64,000 nt of DNA from Endothia cerciana (GCA_026119935.1 JALRMH010000021.1:186001-250000); one strand, 5' to 3'; positions 33,085 through 44,961 are shown, counted from the first letter of the stretch. Numbers and translations are program-made. The notes: a model not told the origin generated them from the sequence alone.

Positions 33085-34742
33085 CTACGCCGGATCCGTA
33101 CTCATCTGCAAGGTGACCTCCCACTTCAGCGCCCCGCCATTGCCGTAACCCTCGCCGAGCCTGTTCTGCACGATGCGCCCCACCCGCTGCCTCAACTGGC
33201 TCAGCACGGCATCGTCACAGCCGCGGATGACGCACAGCTTGACGGTGGCCATGCAGAGCCCGTAGTGCACCTGCCAGAACTGCGCCTCGTCGACGCGCGA
33301 CACGGCGGGCTCGCTCTCGATCTCGCGGACGACGCCGTCGGTGTCGCCGCCCCGGCCCGCGAGGCCCGGGGCGTCGGACCCGGTGTCGTCGGCGGCCGGC
33401 CTGCTGTAGGACATGAGCAGCATCAGCCCCTGGGCGATGGCGAGCCGGGTCCCGAGGACGAACATGGACACGGCGATGGCGACGCAGATCAGGCGGTCGA
33501 GCCAGACGAAGGAGGCGATGGAGAGCAGGGGGAGGAGGAGCATGAGGAAGCTGAAGAAGAGGGTGAGGGAGTGGAAGGGGTTGGCGAGGATCTCGGGCAG
33601 GAAGGTGGCGAGGTAGGAGGGCCGCATGAGGCGCCGGATGCGGGCGTGGTTCTTGAGGCCGTACGCCGAGACCATGGTGCTCAGCGCGGCGGCGAGGGAG
33701 GCGGTGTCGACCTCGCCGGCGCTGACCGTGCGGTCCGCGCCGTGGGAGTGGCCGTGCTCGTGCGGGTGATGGGGCGCGTGCGAGCCGAGGCCCTCGAGAA
33801 CGTGCTTGAAGTTGTGCGAGAGGAGGTCGAAGCCGCCGAAGACGAGGAAGACGCTCAGCGCGAAGCCCGCGAGGACCTCCACCCTCTGCAGGCCGAAGGG
33901 GTGCCGTATGCTGCTCCTCCGCCAGACCTCGAAGTTCCCCAGCACGTCGACGGCCATACATATCGCGGCCGAGCCGACGTCGAAGAAGACCAGGTGGGAC
34001 AGCGCGGTCATAGCCAGCGAGCCGCCCGCGCTGAAGAAGACGTATGCCGCGACCAGGCCATGGCATATACACCAGTAGAACCGGGCGCGCTGGTCCTTGT
34101 GCATAGAGGCCCATGCCTCTCTCAGGGTCGGTACGGGGAGGGACGCGGGGAGGACAGGCGGCGGCCGCCGGGGCGGTTCCTTGATGATCTGGTGCTGCGA
34201 GCTTATCGAGGAGTGCTTGTACTTGTGGCCCCGGCGCTGTCCGATGTTCTTGGGTTGCAAATCATCGTCAGCTCCAACCCTGATCAAGACTACTACTACT
34301 GCTGCTACTGCTAGTACTACCACAAACAACAACAACCAGCCGCCACGTCAGGCAGGCAAGGCAAGGCAAGGCGAGGCGAGGCGAGGCGAGGCGAGGGACG
34401 TACCGACTTCACAGGCGAGGTCGAGATGAACTGCGTCTGGAAGTTGAAGGGGCTCGTGGTGGTCGAGGTCGGCGTCGCGGCGGAGACGGCCACCTCCGGG
34501 GCGGAAGGCTCGGACATCCTGCTCGGCGGTCGCCTTGGCGAGGCGGCCTCGTCGGGGCTGAGGAATGCGCGGTCTCGGGAGGGGGGGAACAGGTCGTCTA
34601 TATCATTCCAGTCCCTGGAGCTGCCGTTGCTGGAGCGCGACAGGGGCCTGTCGAGGTCGATGATCTCGTCGTCGTCTTCAGGAGGCGGCTGGACCAGGAG
34701 GGGCAGGACTGGGGGGGGGTCGGTCGCGAGGCCAGAAGCCAT
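33085..34742 (-). CDS. ZRG17: Cation diffusion facilitator (zinc transporter), Zrg17-like
   Basis: Exons are 34742-34404 and 34248-33085, which join in phase 0 to give 500 aa. Exon 1 encodes a cytosolic disordered leader ending NFQTQFISTSPVKS; exon 2 starts NIGQRRGHKYKHSSISSQHQ. The CDF core has the first helices (ARFYWCICHGLVAAYVFFSA), HLVFFDVGSAAICMAVDVLG and RRSSIRHPFGLQRVEVLAGF. The His-rich loop HAPHHPHEHGHSHG lies between the fourth and fifth helices, and a cytosolic C-terminal domain ends KWEVTLQMSTDPA. In yeast, Zrg17 pairs with Msc2 to move zinc into the ER and secretory pathway; the sequence, including the leader, is closest to that subfamily by motif memory. The intron (34249-34403) carries GCAAG/GCGAG pentamer repeats. 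A GGA tract lies in the leader just upstream. Confidence 0.92.
34350..34397. repeat. GGCAA/GGCGA pentanucleotide repeat inside ZRG17 intron
   Basis: Four GGCAA-type units followed by about five GGCGA units on the + strand, within the transporter gene intron. The two halves differ at a single position of the pentamer. Confidence 0.9.
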
Positions 34743-34782
34743 GTGCTCCAGGGGCAGCGAGGGGCCGGGAGGAGAGGAGAGG

Positions 34783-34824
34783 AGGGGAGGAGGAGGAGGA
34801 GGAGGAGGAGGAGGAGGAGGAGGG
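34783..34824. repeat. (GGA)n triplet tract in the ZRG17 leader
   Basis: About a dozen GGA triplets 40-80 bp upstream of the transporter start codon; a polypyrimidine (TCC)n tract in the sense of the gene. Confidence 0.95.
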
Positions 34825-35661
34825 ATAAACCTTCAGAGGGTCTGCAGTATGTAGTCCGTACCCTCGTCGATCTGGGACGCGATCGGAAGGAAGAGGTGGG
34901 CCTTATCGCGATAGTAAGTAGTACCATGTAACTATGTACTGTAGGAAGCCGGTGGCTGGATTGAGTCTAGTGCACGACAACTCTCACTACCGTTCGAGAT
35001 CAGGACTTTTGTCTCTGGAGTACAGATTGGGTATCATTACACTGGCAAAGGAGACGAGGGAGGTGACCCCAATATGTATCAGGAGAGACGTCGGGCGCCG
35101 TATGGCATCAACAAACCTTATTGCGCCTCCCTTGGCGAGCGTACGTGTGCGCGAGAGTCTAAACAAAACCATCTCGCTGGTTCTGAGCATTGAAAAGGGT
35201 CCAGGAACGGCCCCGAAGTTCAGGGGCTCACCCACCTCTACTGGTAGTGCGGAGTGCCTCCGCAGCCCATAGCAGCCCCTTGCGCTACTAGCATAGTACA
35301 TACATACCACAGTGCACCATAGTACATGGTACATGGTGCTATAGTATCAAATTAATGGGGTTCGGCAGGCATTCCCTGCCGGAAGTGGCCTTTTCCAATC
35401 TGGCATTGGGAATTGCGCGTCGCAATGGAACTCTAGACTCGACAGCCTCGCCAGATGTCCCTCCTGCGATCCAGAGGCGGATGCCAGGGGCATTTCGGCT
35501 CCTACGACACCGCCGCTCCTGCTCCTCCAAGGCCTGAAATGTGAGGTACAGGTCGGGTAGGCGAACTTCGTTCCGCCTTGCGCCGCAAAAACGCGACACG
35601 CTGACCTGAGCGGACCCCCAGCGGCTAGATCGCCCCCCATCGCGCCGCGCGCCAGCTCATC
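34825..35661. other. Divergent intergenic region
   Basis: Shared upstream region of the zinc-transporter gene (-) and the two-TM protein gene (+). It contains two clusters of CATAGTAC/TACCATGTA words at about 34908-34940 and 35288-35347, like the array upstream of GLS1. No gene is supported. Confidence 0.5.
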
Positions 35662-36828
35662 ATGGAGCCGCCGTCTCCTGCCCAGGACGTCCAACCTGGC
35701 GGCACCGGCGTAACGGACCGGTCGCAGGCGCAGACACAGGCGCAGACTGCCCACAAGCGAAACCACTCGGGCGGAGGTCTCTTTTCCAAGTTTTCCTTTT
35801 CACGAAGCCCTCCGGATGCGCAGAAGCAGCAGCAACACCACCACCACCACCCACACCAGCTGAGCCCGCGCGGGGCGGACGAGAAGGAGGATCGCTCGCC
35901 CAACACATCATCATCACCACCACCACCACCACCACCACCGATAGTCGCGCCCGTACCGCGGCAGCCGCTCTCGATCGCCAGCGCCCTGCAACAGCAGAAG
36001 ACACGTCGCCGTCGAGGGTCCCTGAGGAAGGTTGCGCTGCTGGGGCGTGGGGCGCAAAGGGAGCGGCGCGAGGCCAGCCGGGCCAACCTCAGTATCGACA
36101 TCAGACAGGCCGAGGCATGGGGCGCTGAACTCATGAGCGGCGGGCAGGAGGAAGGAGGTGGCGGGCTCGGGCTGGGGATATCAGATGTTACACCCCGTCC
36201 CTCGATGGATGGTTACGCAAGGAGAGCCACAAACACCGCACCGGCCGTGGCAGCAGCCGCCACCCTGCTCGCCTCAACAACCGGAGGAAAGTCGAGGCCC
36301 AAGGTGGAAATCGACGAGCCGACACCGGCGAGCCCCACGAGAAGCTATACTACCACGGACGATGAGGACGCGCTTCTTATGAAGCCCAACGCCTCGAGTC
36401 GCGGCGGCCCGGAGCTCGCCTCGCTGAGTTCTGGGTCGGACAGCTACTTCGGCCACATCGAGGCCATGCCCAGGCGGAGGACCACCATCAGCCGGGCCAG
36501 ATCGCCATTGATCGCCGCGACGTCCCTGCTGACCACCGAGGACGACTGGGACTACTCCGAGACAGAATGGTGGGGATGGGTCATCCTGGTCGTGACCTGG
36601 GTCGTCTTTGTGGTCGGCATTGGCTCAGTATTTGGTGTCTGGGGCTGGGCTTGGGACGTGGGCACGACGCCGTATGCACCGCCTGAACTGGAGGACGACC
36701 CTACCCTGCCCATCACCGGATACTATCCCTGCCTGATGATACTGACCTGTGTGATGGCCTGGGTGTGGGTAGTGAGTGCGTGGGTGGGCATGAAGTATTT
36801 CAGGCACGCCAAGATCAGCGGTGATTGA
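35662..36828 (+). CDS. Conserved two-transmembrane fungal protein, unknown function
   Basis: A single-exon frame of 388 aa. Residues 1 to about 295 are disordered and basic, with Gln/His and Pro runs (KQQQHHHHHPHQ, PPPPPPPP) and a Ser-rich acidic patch (YTTTDDEDALL). The C-terminal part is the structured portion: helix 1 WWGWVILVVTWVVFVVGIGS (about 303-322), a short loop DVGTTPYAPPELEDDPTLPI, helix 2 YYPCLMILTCVMAWVWVVSA (about 354-373), and the tail GMKYFRHAKISGD. The dense Trp content and the loop look strongly conserved to me across filamentous ascomycetes, but I know no assigned function. With both ends polar, a hairpin with N- and C-termini on the same (probably cytosolic) side is likely. 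Confidence 0.85.
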   Translation: MEPPSPAQDVQPGGTGVTDRSQAQTQAQTAHKRNHSGGGLFSKFSFSRSPPDAQKQQQHHHHHPHQLSPRGADEKEDRSPNTSSSPPPPPPPPIVAPVPRQPLSIASALQQQKTRRRRGSLRKVALLGRGAQRERREASRANLSIDIRQAEAWGAELMSGGQEEGGGGLGLGISDVTPRPSMDGYARRATNTAPAVAAAATLLASTTGGKSRPKVEIDEPTPASPTRSYTTTDDEDALLMKPNASSRGGPELASLSSGSDSYFGHIEAMPRRRTTISRARSPLIAATSLLTTEDDWDYSETEWWGWVILVVTWVVFVVGIGSVFGVWGWAWDVGTTPYAPPELEDDPTLPITGYYPCLMILTCVMAWVWVVSAWVGMKYFRHAKISGD

Positions 36829-38302
36829 GGAGGCTACCGTGGGGGGATGACACCCTACCAATGTGCCCGAACGAATGGGGGGCCGTGGACAGTTTCTCCG
36901 ATCTAGGATGAGCTGGATCTCGTTGAGCATTAACTACGGTCCTCGGAGCGGACAAGTATGGGGAAACTATGATGGCTGCAGTGCAGTCGTCGGCTGCAGC
37001 AGGACACGCGGCCGCTTGCGCGCAAGTGGAACTGAGCCCGCTGTGGTCTGGTCGCCCAGGCCGTCCTTGCTGGTAACTCACTCTGGGGGCGATGCCATGA
37101 TGAGGCACTCGCAGCCTACCATGTGATCCCGCCAGAAGGCAATCTCGGGGGAAGGACTAGCTACCCTCGGCCCAGAGATCCGGGATTAGGACCGCCGAGC
37201 CTGGAGAACAGCATCGGGTCTGGCCTTCATATCACCACGAGTGAACGGCCCAGGATATCTCAACACATAGATCAGCGATTTTGCATGGAGAGATCGCACA
37301 GTGACGACAGCACATATCCGTGGAACCATAGTCTATATACTGAACAGCTGCTAGTTACTACAATGTCACAGCACATATCGCAGTTTATCTCGTATGGAAA
37401 GATGATGGCCTGTGCAAGAAGATGTGATAGTTCGATGGTAGTCGGCAAGCGAACGGAACTATTGGCTACAGCGCGGGGGCGGGGTGTGGAGTAAATACAA
37501 CCATGGCAGGCTCTTCGTGAATTCAGATGCTGATATTCTCTTAGTCCAGTCGACAAGAAAAAAATAAAAAATAAAAAAAATGTCGTTTCACTGTTTCACA
37601 CGAGAGTATCATCACCAGGCGCCCAGTTGACGTAGCAATTGACCCAGCTGTTGGCCGCAGCGGCATTGAGGAGGCTGGTGAACCCCCCCCCTCAGCCTCA
37701 TGACACCACCGAAAGCACAGGCCATCAACAGGCCCCCTCACCCGTGAGGCTGGCTGGCGTTGAGGCTTTGAAGACATTGTCAGACGGTTCGAGGGGGGCA
37801 GCGAACCTTCCATGGTTGGCCCTTCTCTGGGCCCTCCCTCTATACGCACATGTGTCCAAGTTTCCTCAAACAGCAAACAGCTCAGCCTCTGCAAGGTCGC
37901 GATCTTTGATGTGGAAGAATTCTGCCTTCTTTGATATCGTCGCCTCAGGGTCTCAAAGCGGGTCTTCCCCAGGCAGCTAACCCCTGTCCTGGCCAATCAG
38001 GCCAGGCCAGCCGCGCCTGCAGAAGACGGTAGAACCCCAAAGTCGATAGAACCTGCTGGAATTTCCATCCGCACTAGTCGGCGCCAGGGGGATGAGCCCA
38101 GAGCATTATTTTTTAGCCGCCGCAGCTCTCACTTCTTCTATCAAGCAGCTCGCAATTCCTCTTCCTCAACCATCCCAACACACAAACACTTCTTCCATCT
38201 TCGCACTCCCACACGCAGGATCCCATTTTTCCCTCAGACATCGCACCCGAAGCGTTTCTGAGTTCTCTATTTCGCTCTCCATTTTCCAGTGATACCCACA
38301 AG
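36829..38302. other. Intergenic / HSP90 promoter side
   Basis: No gene supported (small frames at 37123-37494 and 37541-37996 lack features). An AT-rich run sits at 37555-37590. The last few hundred bases should be the Hsp90 promoter; I looked for a clean heat-shock element (alternating GAA/TTC) and did not find one I would defend. Confidence 0.45.
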
Positions 38303-38658
38303 GTGAGCAGCAACGACCTAGATCTCATCCACAGCTCCCCTTCCCCCGCCTCCAGTCAGCACCACTTCGTTCCCAGCACCATATCAAGAGCGTTTGAGCG
38401 CGGATGGCCATCTCTATTCCTGCTCTTGCGGGTTCTCTTGGATCAGGCCTTGTCTTCTCATTCTCCTGGGCCTCGTCGTTCAGCCTGCAACGGGAGCTGC
38501 TCGCTCTCGCTGGAGACGAGGCTGCCGCTTGCTCCTTGTTCACCCAGCGACCCCACCACATATTTTGACCCTCACATATTGCCCCACAGCACACACCAAC
38601 CTTGGTACCAGCACCGAGAGTCTGGCAAAGCCTTTTCCAACTGAATTGCTAATTTTAG
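38303..38658 (+). other. Probable intron in the HSP90 5' UTR
   Basis: A donor GTGAGC after CACAAG at 38303 pairs with the branch-like TTGCTAAT and acceptor TTTTAG at 38658 (or TGCAG at 38665), ending about 40 bases before the Hsp90 ATG. Leader introns are common in fungal stress genes. Predicted from splice signals only. Confidence 0.5.
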
Positions 38659-38696
38659 CCTGCAGTCATTCACGACGTTACGATCCTCTGCCCAAC

Positions 38697-40892
38697 ATGT
38701 CTGGTGAAACCTTCGAGTTCCAGGCTGAGATCTCTCAGCTTCTCTCCCTCATCATCAACACCGTCTACTCGAACAAGGAGATCTTCCTGCGGGAGATCGT
38801 CTCCAACGCTTCAGATGCTCTCGACAAGATCCGGTACGAGGCCTTGTCCGACCCAAGCAAGTTGGACTCGGGCAAGGACCTGCGTATCGACATCATCCCG
38901 GACAAGGAGAACAAAACCTTGACCATCCAAGATACTGGTATCGGCATGACCAAGGCTGTGAGTATTTCACCCGTTTTAACCCCTCTCAGCCCTCAGGTTC
39001 GTCCGGCTGGATGCTGATTCTCATCTTAGGACCTCGTCAACAACTTGGGTACCATTGCCCGTTCTGGCACCAAGCAGTTCATGGAGGCCCTTACCGCTGG
39101 CGCTGATATCTCCATGATCGGCCAGTTCGGTGTCGGTTTCTACTCTGCCTACCTTGTTGCGGACCAGGTCAAGGTCATCTCGAAGAACAACGATGACGAG
39201 CAGTACATCTGGGAGTCCAGTGCCGGTGGTACCTTCACCATCGCTGCCGACACCGAGGGCGAGCAGATCGGCCGTGGTACCAAGATCATCCTCCACCTCA
39301 AGGATGAGCAGACCGAGTACTTGAACGAGTCCAAGATCAAGGAGGTCATCAAGAAGCACTCCGAGTTCATCTCGTACCCCATCTTCCTTCACGTTCAGAA
39401 GGAGGAGGAGAGGGAGGTCCCTGACGAGGACGCCGAGGTCGAGGAGGTCAAGGAGGAGGAGGGTGACGACAAGAAGCCCAAGATCGAGGAGGTCGACGAC
39501 GAGGAGGAGAACAAGGAGAAGAAGCCCAAGACCAAGAAGATCAAGGAGACCAAGATCGAGGAGGAGGAGCTCAACAAGCAGAAGCCCATCTGGACCCGCA
39601 ACCCCTCCGACATCACCCAGGAGGAGTATGCTGCCTTCTATAAGTCCCTCTCCAACGACTGGGAGGACCACCTCGCCGTCAAGCACTTCTCCGTTGAGGG
39701 TCAGCTCGAGTTCCGTGCTATCCTCTTCGTTCCCAAGCGTGCTCCCTTCGACCTCTTCGAGACCAAGAAGACCAAGAACAACATCAAGCTCTACGTCCGC
39801 CGTGTCTTCATCACTGATGATGCCACCGAGCTCATTCCCGAGTGGCTTAGCTTCGTCAAGGGTGTTGTCGACTCTGAGGATCTGCCCCTCAACCTGTCTC
39901 GCGAGACCCTTCAGCAGAACAAGATCATGAAGGTCATCAAGAAGAACATCGTCAAGAAGTCTCTCGAGCTGTTCAGCGAGATCGCCGAGGACAAGGAGCA
40001 GTTCGACAAGTTCTACTCTGCCTTCTCCAAGAACCTGAAGCTGGGCATCCACGAGGATTCTCAGAACCGCCAGGTACTTGCCAAGCTGCTGCGTTACAAC
40101 TCCACCAAGTCTGGCGACGAGTTGACCTCTCTGGCCGACTACGTCACCCGCATGCCCGAGCACCAGAAGAACCTGTACTACATCACTGGCGAGTCCCTGC
40201 CTGCCGTGTCCAAGTCTCCCTTCCTTGACGCCCTCAAGGCGAAGAACTTCGAGGTCCTCTTCCTGGTTGACCCCATCGATGAGTACGCCATGACCCAGCT
40301 CAAGGAGTTCGAGGGTAAGAAGCTGGTGGACATCACCAAGGACTTCGAGCTTGAGGAGACCGAGGAGGAGAAGAAGCAGCGCGAGGAGGAGGAGAAGGAG
40401 TACGAGGATCTTGCCAAGGCTCTCAAGAACGTCCTTGGCGACAAGGTCGAGAAGGTCGTCGTCTCTCACAAGCTGGTCGGTGCTCCTTGCGCCATCCGTA
40501 CCGGCCAGTTCGGTTGGTCCGCCAACATGGAGCGTATCATGAAGGCTCAGGCTCTCCGTGACACCTCGATGTCGAGCTACATGTCCTCCAAGAAGACCTT
40601 CGAGATCTCACCCAAGAGCCCCATCATCAAGGAGCTCAAGAACAAGGTCGAGACCGACGGCGAGAACGACCGCACCGTCAAGTCCATCGTTCAGCTTCTG
40701 TTCGAGACCTCCCTGCTTGTCTCTGGCTTCACCATTGATGAGCCTGCCGACTTCGCTGGCCGCATCCACAAGCTCGTCTCTCTGGGTCTGAACCTGGATG
40801 AGGAGCCTGAGGCTGCCGCCGACGCTCCAGCCGCCTCCGACGCTACGCCTGCCGCCGAGACCGGCGACAGCGCCATGGAGGAGGTCGACTAA
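38697..40892 (+). CDS. HSP90: Hsp90 molecular chaperone (cytosolic)
   Basis: The cytosolic ATP-dependent chaperone for kinases, receptors and many regulators. Exons are 38697-38957 and 39030-40892, joining in phase 0 to give 707 aa. The N-terminal GHKL ATPase carries NKEIFLREIVSNASDALDKI, the loop IDIIPDKENKTLTIQDTGIG with its Asp, and GTKQFMEAL and GQFGVGFYSAYLVAD. A highly charged linker (about 215-265, runs of E, D and K) precedes WTRNPSDITQEEYAAFYKSL of the middle domain, and the catalytic-loop sequence LNLSRETLQQNKIMKVI is present. The C-terminal dimer domain ends SAMEEVD, the TPR co-chaperone docking signal. The intron falls just after the ATP-lid-proximal IGMTKA. A 482-codon antisense open frame is a by-product of strong codon bias. 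Confidence 0.98.
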
Positions 40893-42028
40893 ATGCTTGA
40901 TTCGGAGCTCGGGTTTACAGGTTACAGGTGATCGCATTAAAAAATGGTTTAGGAGTTCGGAACGGGTTCTTTGGTTTTCTTAATGACACCCCGATTGGCA
41001 CCTCGCCAGAGCAGTCTGCGCGATAATATCGTCTTTCTTGCCTGGATGTCCTCCGGTATCTCTCGGAAAGGGTTAGCTGAACGGCACAATCCTAGGTAGA
41101 CAATGATGATTCAATGCTAGATCAACTTGTGTGTCCCATCTACATGCCTTGTGACGTGTACTGATCCGCGCCTCTTGTGCTGCGATCGAAGCCCTCTTAA
41201 GCTAAGAATATATGGTCGTGTCTGGTCGAGCTAGGAGACGGGTGCCGTTGTGCCACATCCCGAACTCCACCACCTCATAATAGGCTTCGTCACCATTAGG
41301 CAGCCAGAATTCCTTGTGATCGCGAACAGTCATGATAAGCTACAACTCCCAGTGGCCTGCGGACCAAATTGACTCACTCCATCAGAGGAACTGGAACAGC
41401 CAGGTCCGACATGCCGACGCAAGTGCTTTCGAAGGTCCCAGGATGCCGCTCATGCCTCAGCGTATCGCCTCCGGGGTTAGCTAATACCTTCCCTTTGAGC
41501 TCTGACAGATCCTGGCCGACCTCACCTAGTGGTTTTTTTTTTTTTTTCCGGGGGGGGGGGGATAAAAATAAATTTTCGAGGGGGAGTGGGGCAGGGAGCA
41601 TGGGGGAAGAACGGTACGTGTACGAGGCGAGGAGTTTGAGGATGGTCTATATGGGCATGCTCAAATTGATGAAGCTTCCCTCATGCCAGTGTTTGATGGT
41701 CCGTGGTGGTGAGAGAAGCGGTCCAAAAGGCTTCAGCGTGCTCAAAATACATTGCTATGGCCCTGGGAATGGGCGCGGGCTCACGTGGAAGGCGTCGAGG
41801 CTTTTTCAGAACATCCCGGATGTGCTTTGCTGCTGGACTAGGGGGAACCTCCGGTAAATGCCAGGATGATATTATATGTTCCAGGTTCGAGTCGTATCCA
41901 CGCGTCCGGCCCTCTTGAGTGAGTTGAGGCGGCTCATAACACAATATGAATAGATAAGAGCATTGAAAGAAGAAGTAGAAGAAGAAGAAAAAGCAGATAC
42001 CAATCGATGAATCAAGCGAGGCTTCATC
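40893..42028. other. Intergenic
   Basis: HSP90 3' region, then no supported gene. Contains a T14/G11 double homopolymer at about 41534-41561 and a B-box-like GGTTCGAGTCG near 41884 that has no tRNA fold around it. Confidence 0.5.
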
Positions 42029-44070
42029 TTACACCATACCAAATGAGCCCTGACCCGTATTTTGTAGTTCAATCACACTAGACTCTCGACGACGAAGAGG
42101 CCGTTGTGCACGACTACGCCCATATACGAAGGCGAGAACAGCACCAGTGGCCACCGTCAGGCCTGCCCAGACAGATATGAAAATCCAGATACTTCCAGAC
42201 ATATTAATGCCGGCCTTCCCGTCAAACTGGAAGAAGTTCATACCAAAAATCGACTAAGATGGGGTTCAGCATGTCTTCTGAACCTCCGGTTACGAAAGAA
42301 GAAAAAGAAGAGAAAAGAAGAAAGAAAGAAAAGACCTCACCGTTACGAAACTACCAGGCAGGTAGATCGCGGAAACGATGGTGATGATTCGGACCACCTC
42401 ACCCTCGTTCGCTGAATGCTCCGTGACCACCGCTAATTTCCTAGTCACTGCACTCGTCTCCTCTGCAAGATTCTTCATCTCCAGATTCAGCCTGGCCGCC
42501 TGTTCCTGGTTACGGAGGTCCACAGTGAGGCTAATCTGTGCTCGTATCAGCTGGGTTCTAGCTACAGCCTCTGGCCGCGTGCATCATATAGCGGGGCCTA
42601 CCATCTCGATAGTATTGTCGATGCGGTCCTTCAGCAACTTGAGATTTTGCACATGGCTCCGGACAACTTTTTCCACTGACGAGACGAAGTCCATGTTGCC
42701 GGATGACGCTTCCACGCCCAGGCGGAGAGAGGCTATTAGCTGAAGATTGCTCATGCAGTACCCAGAAGCCAAGTCTGTGTAGTCCCTGATCATGCGCAGT
42801 CGCCGGAGCTTCTCAAAGTAGTCCTGCTCGGGGTCAGAGATATTTGTAGCCATCGCGTGGTTGTTCTGTTTGTGGGCCGCGGTTGTCAGCTTGAGAACTC
42901 TGTGCAATGGCTTTCCAGATGCTGGCACACCCACGATCTGGTCAAAGTCCCCCCCTAGCCATCTGAGGTATGGTCTCCAGTACTGGGTATAACACTGCAG
43001 AATTACATTGTGCAGACTGCTAGGACACTCGAGGACACCGCTCAGGACATTTGAGGGTGTGCGCATTTTCGCATCAGCCGACGTCAGCTTCTCGTACAAC
43101 ATACTCTCTCTGCTGCAATAAACCAGTATGTAAAGATCATGATCAGCTTCGTGACGATGGTACACCCCAAGATGCCGTGTCGACCAAGGGTTACTGCCGC
43201 CCCGGTGATTTGGCTCCATGTAATTCAGTTTATACAGCAGCTCATCTACCAAATCATTAGCTTTCCGCGTATATGATCATCAAAAGGGGTCCCTACAGCC
43301 CTGGCACTCCGTTTCGCAGAAAACATCGTGTCCATTGCAAGCCTCGGAGTGCTGTGGCTCGTCTCCGAATGCCAGCAGTATTTGAAGAAACTCAGGCCGC
43401 ACATGGTATGATTGCAAAAGTCTCGCTACCCAAGAGGGGCTTATTTCCAGAGGACTTATGGTGCTGTCGGCGGAAATTGAGCTTCAAGAGCGAGGAGGAA
43501 GTATCAGTTTTCCCGAGATCATGCACACATGTCATATGTGTCGCACGAGGTTCCAGGGGGGGGGAGGGGGTTTGTAACGTACATGATGCGCGTCCCCAAC
43601 AGTTCCGTGCTGCTGCCAAGAAATTGCGAAAACTGTCCCTTTGTTTGGACTCTGGTCGACTGAATGGTATATAGAGGTTCGTTAGCCCTCTGGTTTTGTA
43701 GTAGGGTCGTATGAGCACTCTAACCGACTTACTGTGTGTCAAGTCGGACACCACGAAATCACCACCATCGGTCCAGAACACCTCGTCAGGCTCCAACTGC
43801 TGCTCCTTCAGCAACTCAATTATGTGACTGTCTGTTATCATCTTCCAGAAGAGGGCATGCCAAGCTGGTATCGGCGGGATTCTCCTATATCATTCAGGAT
43901 CTGAATAAAGCTTCAAGATATCAACTTAGTCTGTGCCTCAGGGACGCCCACTGTCGAGAGAACACGGGGAATATCAACCCAGCGATCAAGCGCAGTATCG
44001 ACAGTAAGGTGATTTTCCACTTGGGATCCCAGGCTCTGAAACGCCTTGGGTTGCTCAGGGCAGATTGATG
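42029..44070 (-). CDS. CorA-like (Mg2+ transporter-related) fungal membrane protein
   Basis: The 3' half is certain: exon 43260-42602, intron 42536-42601, exon 42535-42341, intron 42254-42340 and exon 42253-42029. It reads NDLVDELLYKLNYMEPNHRG and onward, a long helical segment to DNTIEM, then EETSAVTRKLAVVTEHSANE and VVRIITIVSAIYLPGSFVT, joined to SIFGMNFFQFD. A second membrane helix (SGSIWIFISVWAGLTVATGA) and a basic tail follow. The two C-terminal helices with a GMN motif after the first mark the CorA fold. The 5' half (TRII joined to SISADSTISPLEISPSWVAR, then HVRPEFLQILLAFGDEP) matches the usual soluble N-domain but needs introns of only 37-41 nt (for example 43261-43297) and one non-first AG acceptor. 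No ATG was found for the most upstream piece (EPLTSICPEQPKAF). Ion transport is not proven for this family. Confidence 0.7.
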
Positions 44071-44408
44071 TAAGAGGCTCAGTATAACTCTTTCTTTCTT
44101 TTTTATGTATGTAAGATTTTAGACCAGGAGAAGTGCGGGCGGCCGCAGGGGAGCACCTGTGCGGTTACGTGAGGATAAATAAATTCCATGTCCTGTGGAC
44201 AAGCTGCCTGAGGGAGCACTGCATCCCCCCCCCACGGGCTAGATAGGATCAAAAAGGCCTAACCACAGTCAGGCGCGGTGGCAGCCACCCAACGCCTTGC
44301 TGGGCAAAACCTGATTCTCGCTCTTCCTCCCGACACAGCAGTACTTGAGTCACGCATTCGTCATCAACCCGTGGCGCTGTTATCAAGACGCCTCAGGCCT
44401 GAAAATGC

Positions 44409-44961
44409 TTAGGCGAAATCGTGGTGCACTGCCCCATCATGAGGGTGCCTGGATGCGGCTGGCTTCCTGCGGTCTTTAATGACTGTCGCCATCTCCCTAG
44501 CAAAGTCCAAAGTCAGCAAACCTTCACACCAAGCTCGCAGCAGAGGAGCTTTGCCTGAGTTGGACCTGATCATAGACAGAGTCAGCTCTTGGTCCCGTAA
44601 CATGGCACTGTATGATTGGCATTGGGTACTGACCCTGGAAAGATTCTCAGGGCAATAGAAACTCCACTGGTTGCTGATGTGCTGCGACAGAGCATCAGCC
44701 TGAAGGTCAAGGTCCCAGACATCAAAGAGATGGTGCTACCTGAATCTTGAAATCATAGACGGTGGGATACTTCTCCCGCAAGTAGGTTGCCAGCTCCGAC
44801 AACGTGACAACATATCGGCTGTAACCTGAGGGCATGACGACCTTCCCCATACTGTCCGAATGTGACGGTTGCAGCAAGCTAGAAATTCTGGCAGTAACAG
44901 CAAGGTTGAACCTGAGGAAGGTGGTGCCTGTCTGGCACGGGTGCGGGACTGTTTTGTTCAT
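44409..44961 (-). CDS. Hypothetical 170-aa protein
   Basis: Exons 44961-44740 and 44699-44409 join in phase 0 across a 40-nt intron (GTAGCA...TTCAG). The protein begins MNKTVPHPCQTGTTFLRFNL, contains SGYSRYVVTLSELATYLREK and, after the splice, ADALSQHISNQWSFYCPENL and LLRAWCEGLLTLDFAREMAT, ending HDGAVHHDFA. No signal peptide or membrane helix is present and I recognise no domain. It lies upstream of, and in the same direction as, the CorA-like gene, with about 340 bp between. It might be the true 5' part of that gene or of a split copy, since fungal CorA-like proteins have a soluble N-domain; that is a guess. Confidence 0.5.

Noticed and set aside
33040..34314. 424-codon plus-strand open frame
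   Set aside because: Fully overlaps the Zrg17-like transporter on the other strand, which has clear CDF motifs.
38050..38290. Heat-shock element upstream of HSP90
   Set aside because: GAA and TTC words occur but not with the alternating 5-bp spacing needed.
39021..40469. 482-codon open frame antisense to HSP90
   Set aside because: Strong codon bias in the sense gene leaves few antisense stops. The translation is a Leu/Val/Asp monotony with no domain.
41870..41900. B-box-like GGTTCGAGTCG as a tRNA
   Set aside because: No acceptor, D or anticodon stem can be drawn around it.
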